In this document: positions 1 to 10,298 of the stretch, piece after piece
Numbering within the stretch: position 1 is the first letter of the stretch
How the letters are laid out: each line of letters begins with the position of its first letter
Assembly (NCBI GenBank): GCA_946404285.1
Contig: CAMJDC010000007.1
Span: 1-33,936, forward strand
Origin: an uncultured bacterium
GTDB lineage: Bacteria; Patescibacteriota; Gracilibacteria; Absconditabacterales; Absconditicoccaceae
Direction: 5' to 3'
Length of the DNA: 33,936 nucleotides
Notes under the pieces: model-generated
Databases searched by the model: none
Told to the model about the DNA's origin: nothing
The model's input: only the letters and a program-made list of their open reading frames with translations
Made by a program: the position numbers and the translations under genes

Positions 1-383
1 CGAGACTTTTTACGATCTGCTACAGGATTAGCATCATATTTTCATCTAACGATATGATATTTTACTCATGGAAGATCCTTAACACGTCATCCACGAACTA
101 GCACTACTGAGTGCTCCTGTAATGAGTGAGATTCTCCAGGAATATAAGCCAAAACTTCTGATCCGTTAGACAATCTAACTTTTGCAAATTTTCTCTGAGC
201 AGAATTAGGTTTTTTAGGTCCCATTACGGAAACTTTTAAACATACTCATCTTTTGAATGGAGATGGTTTTTCAACTTTTTTGTCTCCCTTTAATTTGTTT
301 AATCCATACTGAAGCACTGGAGCCTTTGATTTGCTCTTTTTCTTGCTTCTACCTTGTTTAATTAATTGATTAATAGTTGGCAT
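1..383 (-). CDS. rpsL: 30S ribosomal protein S12 (3' end truncated by window edge)
   Basis: Minus-strand translation with TGA=Gly: [45 protein letters not shown][G][52 protein letters not shown][G]RVKDLP[G]VKYHIVR[G][13 protein letters not shown]. Bracketed G are in-frame TGA at conserved S12 glycines. Confidence 0.98.
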
Positions 384-612
384 TCCGTAATTTAATGGAA
401 ATAAGTAAATTTTTCTCTGAAAAAATATCACAGTGAAAATGTATATAAGAAATTCCTTAACAAAATCAAGTCAAAATTTTGATAATTTATGTCAATTTCG
501 AATTTGGCCAGTTTTGATGCGAAAATTTGATATTAAAAATCTTGAAAAAATAAGTAAAAAGCTGTCTTATAGTTCACTGTTGTGAATGAATATTTGGTTG
601 AGAGTGAAAATT

Positions 613-1830
613 TTAATTACTCTTTTGTCATCTGAATAACATTTTTGCTACATTTCATCTTGTTGTATAATTATCAAAATATGCTTTATTATCTAGTGGT
701 GTATCACGCAAAAATCATTGAGCATGTGCCGATTCGTAGTAATTATTAGCAAAATGTGTTCATGATTCATCTTTGTATCATTCAAGTAACCTCATAAATA
801 CAGTTATTGCTTGTGCATTTGTTAATTGTTGAGTTGGCATAAATTTACCGTTATGTCATTGAAATAATCATAATTGACATGATTCAACGATTACATCTTT
901 TAAATCAGACCAAGCTTGGTTTAAATCGTTAAATGTACATCATTTCTTTGAATAATCAGGAGTTTTACCCATAACTTCTTTTGCATACTGAACAAAGAAT
1001 TTCGCTGCTTCGTCTCTTCTAAGTCAATTTGAAGCCATGAAACTTACAGGTTCATTAAATATTGTTAATCATTTCTCATACATCCACAGAATCGCTTCTT
1101 GTAATTCATCAATTTTTATTGTGTTGTTTGTATCTTCTTTTTCTGTGTTTAATTTATTGTTTTTCTCTTCTTCTATTTGCTTTTTTACCAAGTCTATCGT
1201 ATCTTCAATAGTCATTCATTCTGTATGCCAAGATATTTTTGTATAACTATCCATTAAATTCTTTGCACTTTGAAATTCTGCTAAAGCTTTCTGTAATTCA
1301 TTCTTTTTCCAATATTCATTTCATTTATCTATATAATTATTCACTATATCAACAGCTTTTTTATCCTGTTCCTCTTGTAATTCTGCCTGTTTCTGTTCTT
1401 CCTTTAAAATATCTTTAGCTTCTTTTATTTCATTATATGTTATGTTATAAACTTCTGAGCCTACAGGTTCATAGTATATGGCCTTTTCAAGGTATTCAAT
1501 CACAGATTCATAATCATCTCTATTTGCTGCATTTAATGCTAATTGGTGGTAAAAACTCCGGCTATCTCTATCTTCCCGATTTTCAGCATCATATTCACAT
1601 TGACTTTCTATTTCATCGTCCGTTGGTAACGAATCTAAGTATTTTGAACATTCCCTAGAAAAACCACATCAATCCTGACCTGCGAGAACCTCAGCATTAT
1701 GCTTTTGAGTATTATAATATTGGACACATTGGTTGTAAATATCATAATCAAATCTATCAGATTCAGCAAATGCGAAAGATACCACTGCAAAAACAAAAAT
1801 TAATGGTAATAAAATGAATATTTTTTTCAT
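613..1830 (-). CDS. Secreted protein with signal peptide, helical/TPR-like central region and C-terminal SLH-like domain
   Basis: Continuous 406-codon frame with TGA=Gly, ATG to TAA. Signal peptide MKKIFILLPLIFVFAVVSFAFAES; C-terminus SNGLRRDEAAKFFVQYAKEVMGKTPDYSKKGCTFNDLNQAWSDLKDVIVESCQLGLFQGHNGKFMPTQQLTNAQAITVFMRLLEGYKDES matches the SLH region of the 17312-20518 gene. Confidence 0.85.
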
Positions 1831-1977
1831 TAAAGAAAATTAAAAAGTAAATTCCAATATAGAATATCTACTAATCATAAAAAATAATGCAAGAAATAAT
1901 TTACATATTTTTAACTAATAAATCTCATTTTGAAAAAATATAATAATAGATTCCCAAAAACTCAAATTTAAAAAAAA

Positions 1978-2163
1978 TCCCGACACCACTAGTCTGCATA
2001 GGATTTCTCTAAAGCGACACACTACTCGCACAGGCCACTACAAAGTCCATGATTATGCTGACGCGGTCTGTAGTATGTCTAAAGACTTTCACTTATACAA
2101 GGGACTATTCGTTACTTGTCTCTTTATGAGAGTACGAGAGAATTCCGATTTTGTGACAAAAAT
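1978..2163 (-). ncRNA. Candidate structured leader/ncRNA upstream of the SLH gene 613-1830
   Basis: Minus strand: palindrome ATTTTTGTCACAAAAT, closing stem GGAATTCTCT/AGAGAAATCC, hairpin core TAGTCCCTTGTATAAGTGAAAGTCTTTAGAC, then GTGTCGGGATTTTTTTT. Core resembles that at 20590-20882. Confidence 0.4.
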
Positions 2164-2165
2164 TT

Positions 2166-2395
2166 AAACTTCCCCTCTTTTTAATGGGGGCATGCCCAGC
2201 TAAGCTGGGTAAAGCTGAAAGCCGGGAGATTTTTAATATCTATAAAATAAAATCCTCAGCCTTCGGCAGCTCCTTTACAAAGGAGCAAAAAAATGAATAA
2301 TAAAATCCCCCATTCTGTTAGGGGGATTTGAATGTTTTTCTTATTTTAATCCTACCGGCTCATTATATTCGCCACCTCCCTTAATAAGGGAGGCT
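2166..2395. repeat. Cluster of intergenic palindromic/hairpin repeats
   Basis: Hairpins CCCCTCTTTTTAATGGGGG, CCCAGCTAAGCTGGG, GCTCCTTTACAAAGGAGC, AAATCCCCCATTCTGTTAGGGGGATTT and GCCACCTCCCTTAATAAGGGAGGC; CCTCAGCCTTCGGC motif recurs at 31752-31765 (reverse complement). Confidence 0.6.
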
Positions 2396-2399
2396 ATTT

Positions 2400-5342
2400 T
2401 TATTTAGCACTTCTCATGAGCATTATCATTACATATCCACGTAATTCTTTCATAGCTGGGTCATCTTTCGTGATTATTCATTTTTCCTTTAATTGCTTAA
2501 GATGAGTTGAATAATATGTATCTTGTCCATCAGCTATTCCGTATAACATTCTAGATAATGCTGTTGCAAATTCTGCTCTCGTTACTTCATCGAATGGTCT
2601 AAATTCTTCGATATTGATTCACATAATTCATAATTGATATGCCAAATCTACAGCTCATCCATAATCTTCATTCAGCTTTTCATCTATATCTGGGAACTTT
2701 GGGACTACTTTGTTTGCTGGTTTCTTTCATAGTACATTGATAGCGTAGTTTGATATCATTTTTGCCATAGCTATTCTAGTCAATGGACCATTCATGTTTG
2801 CTTTAGAAATATTATCCATAGTAGTTATTCAATTTTTGTATGCGAAATCGTATGCATCATGGAATTCTTGTGTTAATCCATCTTCTAATACTTTTTGAGA
2901 GTCGTTTTGTGTGTTCTCTGGATTTTCAGTATTATTTTCTTGTTTTTCTTCAGATTTATTTTCTTCTTGTTTATTGTTTTCATCATTTTTAACTTCTGTT
3001 GTTTGTGTATCTGTGTTTTTTACAGTTGTTCCACCTCATCCACCACCTCATCATGATGAACCTCATGCAGATGGTGCAGGTTCAGAAGCACCAGTAGCTG
3101 GAGCTTTAGCTGTGAAATAAGTTCTTATATAATATGGATAATCTTCGTTACCTGTTGCTCAGATTTCCTTATAAAAATATTCTCCATTAATGCTAAGACT
3201 AACATAACTATAATAATCAGGCATTACATAATCATCAATTAATTTGAATGGAACGTATAATGTGTATTGAGTTCAACTTACATACTTTCAATTAAAATCT
3301 GATTCTCATTCTTTCCATTTTAATGTTCACAATTGTACTCCACTAGTTCATTCTGCAAGACTGATTCATGCCACAGTTGCTGTAACATTACCAACTGGAG
3401 CAACTACTCATGTTAAATTGAAATTCATTAGTTGGTTAGCAAATTTTCAGTAAAGATTCATATCTCATGTAACAGTATCAGTATCCAGCCTTCGTTGTTG
3501 AGTAAATTCTGGATCTTTAAACCATCATAGAAACTTCTTTCATGGAACATAAGGATTTGTTATAGACCAAGTATAATCAATTGTAGCACCGCCATAAGCT
3601 GTTCACGTTGTATAAACAGTTTCTCCATCATAGAATGTTATTATGTAAGGGATATAATAACTTAACCAAACATGACATCATTCTGAATAGCAATATATAT
3701 CATTTAAACTCTTCTGTGTTCAATTAACTGTGAATATTGTAGGATTAGAGTATCATTTTTGAATTCAATATCATTCCGCTATAGTAAATGGAACATATAA
3801 TCGATATGATTTTCATCATTGAAATATACCGTTAAAATCAACAGGTTGTGGATCTTCTGGATTATCACTTGTTGGTGCCTTCCATACAAGCGTTCACCGA
3901 TTAACTCATGTTACTGGATTCGCTGATTTTTCTATTCAACTAAGGGTAGCTTGTGCTCAACTAGTTGGCACAGTAATTCCTGAGATTGTAATATTATTTA
4001 CTTGATTTAACCAATTAGCATATAGTGTCATGTTTTCTGTTATACCACTACTATACCAATTCCACTTATTATCAAACGTATCTTCCGTATACCATCATTC
4101 AAAAACATATCAATCTTTCGTTGGTTGCTGAGGGTAGGCACCATAGGAACCACACTCCCAAAGCGTACATCAATTTCTACGATATCGAGTATCATTTCGT
4201 GGCTGTCAATCTACTACAAAATTTATTGTATGTTCAGCATAAAGATACTTAATTTTTATTTCTGAAGCCGTACATGCATATTCATAATCGGAAGCATATA
4301 CCCAGTCCGTACTTCGGTCAGCTCCAATATTCTTTTTATAAATAGGATAGTTATTTCTTAATACATATCATGTATCAACACTAAAAGGTATAGTTAAACA
4401 ATAGTAATCATCATAATTTGGTGAAGAAACAAAAGTTTCATTAGCCTCTAATGGAGTACAACTGCTACCTTTTCACCATGTTACTGTTCAAAGATTAATT
4501 CATGTTATATTTGTAGTTATATCTGTAGGTGGAGTAGTTCAATGTACAAATCTACCTAAATCTCAAATAAGTAAGATATGGTCAATTTCTATTGGTCCTG
4601 CACCTACCATTCATAAATCTATGTAAAGAGTATTAGTTTCTGGTTCAAAGGTTGTATTTCATGAATTAGTCCATTCTACTCAATTATAATTTATTGTAGG
4701 ATTTACCGGAAAAGCGTAACCATCTTCTGGGTGAAGGATAACTTTTATTCAAACAGTTGTTCATGATACTGCTGATTCTTGTGTTGTTTCTTCCCAACTA
4801 TCACCATCCCATTTAACAGGATAGTGGGAAAAACTATAATTACCATCCGTTTTATCAACATCCCAGTCTACAAAATCATCTCAATCATTAACTCAGTCTG
4901 GACCTGTTATATTAATTTCAGATATTCCTGTTCCCCATTGAGCATATACCTTTAAAATGACATCATTGGTCGAAAATACGTATTTTACAGGTCTATATAT
5001 TTCATCTATATCTACTTGTGGTTCTGCATCAGAATTTGTATCTATAGTATTATCAATATGTCGACGTGAATTAGAATCATCATTTTCACGAGACATTTTA
5101 TAACCAATAAATGTTTTTCATGCTGTAGATGCACAATTATTTAATAATTCATCATCATAATTATACAATGTATAATATGCATCTTCATTGGGAGATTGAT
5201 TATATTGCGGCGTTGTCGTTGTATAACAAGGAGATTCAGCATCATTTGATGCATAAAATTGGAATGTAATAGATGCATGACTGATTCCTCCGAATCATAG
5301 CAAAAATACTCCAAGTAGAGAAGATAAAAGAAATTTCTTCAT
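2400..5342 (-). CDS. Large surface protein with beta-rich repeats including an InlB/List-Bact-type domain, Gly/acidic linker and C-terminal SLH domain
   Basis: 981-codon frame with TGA=Gly. N-terminal signal MKKFLLSSLLGVFLL; ITFYDGETVYTTGTAYGGATIDYTWSITNPYVPGKKFLGWFKDPEFTQQRRLDTDTVTGDMNLYGKF; C-term SLH LTQEFHDAYDFAYKNGITTMDNISKANMNGPLTRIAMAKMISNYA...FPDIDEKLN...LGIMGINIEEFRPFDEVTRAEFATALSRMLYG. Confidence 0.85.
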
Positions 5343-5447
5343 GCTTGTAGATAGGGAAAATAAAAAACTGTAAGGATTAATTCATCCTAGTTAATTTAAC
5401 TAGTATGAAAAAGTTGCTCTATTGCAAGAAAAAATCTGATTCGATAT

Positions 5448-6620
5448 CTACACACTCTTAGCTATCAGATTTTTGAGTTCATCTAGTCAAATATTGCTTT
5501 TTACTGAAATGAAAACCTTATCTTCATCTGGAAACAGCTTTTTTAACTCAGCTAATCTTTCTTCATCGATCAAATCTATTTTATTGAAAACTAGAATTTT
5601 TTTTTGGTTGGCTCAAATATCACTCAAAACGTCGTGAACTACGGAAATCCTCTCTTCGACAAACGGATCACTAGAATCTATCACATGCAACAATAAATCT
5701 GACTCAATACTATCTTCGAGCGTAGAAGAAAAAGATTTAATAAGTTTTGGAGGTAGGTCACGGATAAATCCGATTGTATCATTCAAAAGTATTTCTTTTC
5801 ATCTTCAGGTAACTGGATCTGTAATTACGTACAAATTTCATACATTAGTTCATAATGTAGCAAAAAGTTTATTTTCGGCTAATACTCATTTTTTGGTTAA
5901 ACCATTCAAAAGTGAGGATTTTCCTGCATTTGTATAACCAACTATTCCTACTGTCGGCATTCATTTCTTGATGCGCGCATCACGGTGAAGTTTACGCATT
6001 TTGGCATATTCAACGAGCTTTTTCTCAATTTTCAAAGTCTGCTCTTTGAGGTGTCTTTTCATTCTTTCAGTATTAGTTTCTCATAGTCCACGAGTAGCTC
6101 AAGCTCATCATCACGAAGCAGCTCATCACTGTTTGGATAGATCCATTCACATTCTATAAATTCTAGGTCACATATGCTTAATTGCCGCGAGTTGGATTTG
6201 TAAACGAGATTCTCCACTCGTTGCGTGTTTTTCAAAGATTTTCAAAATTAAGTCGATACGGTCTCGAGCCTCCATTTTTGGATCCAATTTATGTTCTTCT
6301 GATACTACACGCAATTTTTCATTAATTTGCCAAATCTGAGATGGTTTGAGAGCATTTCCAACGATTAAAAGATTAGCTTTCAAAAGTAGCATATCATGAA
6401 TAATTTCATCTAATTTTCATTTTCAGACATATGTTTTTGGGTCTGGAATATCTTTTTTTTGGTATTTTTGGAGAACCACGATTCATCAGTAAGTTTCCAC
6501 TAGATTTTCAAGTTCTCTCATTCTATCTTGGAGTTCTTCCTTGTTGGTATTTTTGTCCACCAAATCTACTAGAAATACGCGAAGTGGTTCAGATTGTTGT
6601 AATTCTTTCTTATCTAACAT
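5448..6620 (-). CDS. hflX: GTPase HflX
   Basis: 391 codons ATG-TAG with TGA=Gly; HflX N-terminal domain ...[20 protein letters not shown]..., G-domain [63 protein letters not shown]. Confidence 0.93.
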
Positions 6621-6866
6621 ATTTTTTGCTTAATAAATAAAATTAACTTTTTTTGAAATCAGTTTCAAAACTTTCGGATAGCTTGTTATTAAGCAAAAAA
6701 TTTCATTGTTAAATTTAAAAAAGATTAAAAATTCTGACTTATTGATATTTTTTTTGCCTAGAAAGTCAAGTTAGTATCGTACAAAATAAAAAAGTCCTAA
6801 AAAATTTGACAAATTAAAAAAATATATTATAATATATTTGTGTATTTATATCTTAACACAAACAAA

Positions 6867-7076
6867 ATGGCAAGAATAAGAAAACAAAATCTACTCTACA
6901 AGAAAGAATCTGAAAGATCTAGAAAAGAAAAAATTTGTAGAGACATTGCTTGTTATGGAGTAACAATTTTTGCTGCCGTTATGGGATTTTTGTTGGTAGA
7001 TGCTAATGCTAGTTTAGCTAATGCTGAATCTGAGGCTGCTAGCAATAGTGTTGTGATTGCTCAACATTTGAACTAA
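6867..7076 (+). CDS. Small single-TM protein, function unknown
   Basis: ORF MARIRKQNLLYKKESERSRKEKICRDIACYGVTIFAAVMGFLLVDANASLANAESEAASNSVVIAQHLN, basic N-term plus hydrophobic segment; a start at 6840 is also possible. Confidence 0.5.
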   Translation: MARIRKQNLLYKKESERSRKEKICRDIACYGVTIFAAVMGFLLVDANASLANAESEAASNSVVIAQHLN

Positions 7077-7216
7077 TTTTGTTACTTACAACATGTTGTA
7101 TAGGATAGCGAATCTCGTTATCCTTTTTTTATTTAGAATTCTTTCACTTGTAATCGTAAAAGAAAATGTTACTTTAAACTGATACATAGTCTGATTTATA
7201 TCATTCTCACATAAAA

Positions 7217-8221
7217 ATGAACTATTCATCTTCTCGTCCTGTTAGAAAACCAAAGAAAACTCTTTCTTGGTCTAATACAAGGATTACTCTTTTGGAGTAC
7301 TGTGAAAGAAAGTATTTTCTAAATTATTACACATTTGCATTGAAACAGGACTATCCAGAATTATGGTCTGAAACGTTATTATTAAAATGATTAAAGAGTA
7401 TAGAAATGCGAGTATGAGAAAAATCTCATTTCTTGCTTTCAGATTATTTACACGCTTTGAAAAAATGAGAAATAACTGAGGAAAAGATAGAAGCATTAAA
7501 GGATAACATGAGAATGGAAATGAAAGCTGATTTTGATTATTCTAAGGAAAGGGATTATACTGATCGTGATGATTTCTTTGGAAAATTCTGACTTTCTGAA
7601 CATTTTTACCAAGAGGATGCTGATAGTTTACTCGAACCTGCAATTGAAAAAGTTTGTGGGAATTTAGATCGTTTTATAGCCAGTCCATGGAATGAAAAGG
7701 TTCAAGATTATTTTAACTCAGCAAAGTTTGTTTATGTAGAACATCCAAGGAATCCAGATTTTGAATCAATGAAAGTAGATATTGGAAAAATCTGACTTAA
7801 AGATGTTTCCGTTTTAGCGAGTCCCGATTTTTGAGTGGTATTTTCAGATACAGATTTCTTGATATTAGATTGGAAGTCTGGTAAGGAAGAAGTTCTAGAT
7901 AATTCCGTTAGTGATCAGTTAAAAGTTTATGCACTTAAAACGCTTCTAAAAAAATGATTAACTTCATTAGATTGAATAAATATAGAAGCATATGAAGTTT
8001 ATCTGGATAGTATGAATTCATATGGTGGAATACTAAAACAGGAAGATATAGATTGAATTATTGAAAAAATTAAAAATGATGTTGAAGAACAGAAGAAACT
8101 ATTAGTTGAGTGAAATGCTTATAGAAATCAACCTGTAGATATGGTAATGTTTCGTAAGACTACAAGTGATAAAAAATGTGAACATTGTACATTGAGAGAT
8201 GTGTGTCAAAAGCTTAATTAA
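7217..8221 (+). CDS. PD-(D/E)XK nuclease superfamily protein (Cas4/RecB-like) with cysteine cluster
   Basis: 335 codons with TGA=Gly; SWSNTRITLLEYCERKYFLNYYTFAL N-terminal motif, FLILDWKSGKEEVLDNSVSDQLKVYAL (nuclease motifs D..xWKSG..Q..Y), C-terminal CEHCTLRDVC. Confidence 0.85.
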
Positions 8222-8234
8222 TTTACATATTGTA

Positions 8235-8266
8235 TGAAAAAACTGGCATCTCTGCCAGTTTTTTTT
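8235..8266. terminator. Intrinsic terminator, bidirectional, between convergent genes
   Basis: AAAAAACTGGCA-TCTC-TGCCAGTTTTTTTT. Confidence 0.85.
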
Positions 8267-8270
8267 GTAT

Positions 8271-9299
8271 TTATGACAATCCAACTTCTCATAATTTATT
8301 AACAACTAATACCGTAGAAATTGCATAAGCTGCTCAAATTACAAGCACTCAAATTACTATGTATAAAATCGTTTTTCATATTTTTTTTCTATTTTCTGAA
8401 TCGTCTGGCTTTGTAAATAAACTATAAGCTTGGATTATTATTAATATCAGAATTGCAAGCATAGTTAATCACATTACTCGATTAATAATTTGAGCTATCA
8501 ATGGAACTGAACCAAAATCTGTAAAATGACTTCATATGTCTGATAACATTTTTGCATTATCTGGATTTGTTACAGTTTCTTGTTTTCACATGATTGATTC
8601 TACTACTTGTTTCGCTCACATAATAATTAGAATTCATACAACTGTCCATATAATAACTCATCCCGCTTTCTTTTTTGTGGTATCATCTGTTGATGTCACA
8701 TAAGTTACGACTTTGGCAACTGTTATGAAAAACAATACTCATACCACCAAGTATAACGCTATTTTTATAAATGGGTAAAGAATTTTATCATAAAGCTGTG
8801 ATGCAAGTCTAATTCAATTAAGTCAAATTATACCTGGTTCACCATTTGTAACTACTACTCCTGCATCATTTATATTACCAGAAATCACACCATTATCTCA
8901 TACTAGACCATTTGCTATAAATTTTGCGGATACCATTATTATAATTCAAAGAATTCAGAATAGGACCATTTTCATTCAATCCTTACTTGAATCTTCTTTA
9001 TCTGATACCATTATTTTGTATGCTCATATTAGGGCTATAGCCACTCATATTGCGATAAATACGTCAATAGCATATCATATCAATGCTATAACTTGTTCAT
9101 TAAATGCTTCTCCGTTAACTGATTCACTTACTGCATCTGCTGTTAAATCACCAGCATGCTTTCCCATAATATGTTCTAAAGAACTACTATATGTATCTAC
9201 CACTCCTGGAGCTGCTAATACATAGCTTATACTTGAAAAATTTAAAAAGCTGATTATGAATAGTAAGGTTCCAACTAATAATTTTTTTGTTAATTTCAT
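8271..9299 (-). CDS. Signal-peptide multi-TM protein made of three tandem T4SS-pilin/VirB2-like two-helix units
   Basis: 343 codons with TGA=Gly: MKLTKKLLVGTLLFIISFLNFSSISYVLAAPGV...; three hydrophobic-charged-hydrophobic units with short acidic/basic loops (VSDKEDSSKDGMK, TSTDDTTKKKAGG, TKPDDSENRKKIG). Confidence 0.75.
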
Positions 9300-9341
9300 T
9301 TATGTATGGTAATATAAAGTAAAATGTTTTATGTTTTGAAT

Positions 9342-10277
9342 TTAATGAAAGATTAAAGAAACAAGTTCTGAAATGATTGGTATTTTCAGGAATGTTTTTT
9401 TATTCTTATAAAATAAAATTATTCTAAGTATTCGTAAAATAGTAGCTATAACTAAAACTATATATTCTATGGAGATAATTATTCATCTGTGAATGAAGCA
9501 TATTATAGCTATGAATAATAAGTACTGAACAATTATTCATATTCAGAATTTTTGTCAGTGTTGATATTTTTGTTTTTCTGTTTCAAGAGCTGTTGTATAG
9601 TCTATTTTTTTAAATTTTGAAATAACATGTGCCGAAAAATATGATACCATTTCTCAAGGATTACAAAAAAATGATTGATTTATCGCTTTTTTTACATTTA
9701 GTGGAATTATGTCCATATTTGTAAGCAAAAGAACAATTCTGACTGCTATAAATGCAAATACTATTAATCAGATTCCATTTCAAAATAGAAGTGTTCAAAA
9801 TATAAAAATTGTTCGTAAAAAAATAGATTCTTTTAGCCGCCGATATGGCATATTATAATCTTCTTGATGAAACCAATATTTAAAATTTAATATTGGAATA
9901 TATGATTTCAATAATTGTTTTTTGTTTTGAATATCTTGCTTTATTTTTTCATCTTCTTTTCGCATACCAACGTTATTTATACATATTAGAATAGGAATAC
10001 TAATTGTTATGTATAATATAATGCTTCATATTCTAGAAATTCATGAGAATATAAAATGATTATATAAAGAATTTATAATTGATACAGCTATTACTATAAG
10101 CAAAATAATGATATTGAATATTCAAACTTTGTAATATCAATTTATAAAACTTTTCTCTTCAGGTGAAAATTTTGGATTAACTCTTACATTATTTTTTACA
10201 AATGGAGAAAAAAACATTATTTCAGCTATTGCGGAAAGTTTGGCCTGTGATGAAACTATGTTTTCCTGGTTTTCCAT
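9342..10277 (-). CDS. Multi-spanning membrane protein next to VirB4-like gene, function unknown
   Basis: 312 codons with TGA=Gly, MENQENIVSSQAKLSAIAEIMFFSPFVKNNVRVNPKFSPEEKSFINGYYKVGIFNIIILLIVIAVSI...; several predicted TM segments. Confidence 0.75.
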
Positions 10278-10298
10278 AATTGTAAAATAAAATAAAAA

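Noticed and set aside
1978-2163. tmRNA, RNase P RNA, SRP RNA or 6S RNA
   Set aside because: I could not find the diagnostic conserved sequences of tmRNA, RNase P or SRP; the size is like 6S RNA but a long single hairpin with central bulge is not evident. Left as an unassigned candidate RNA.
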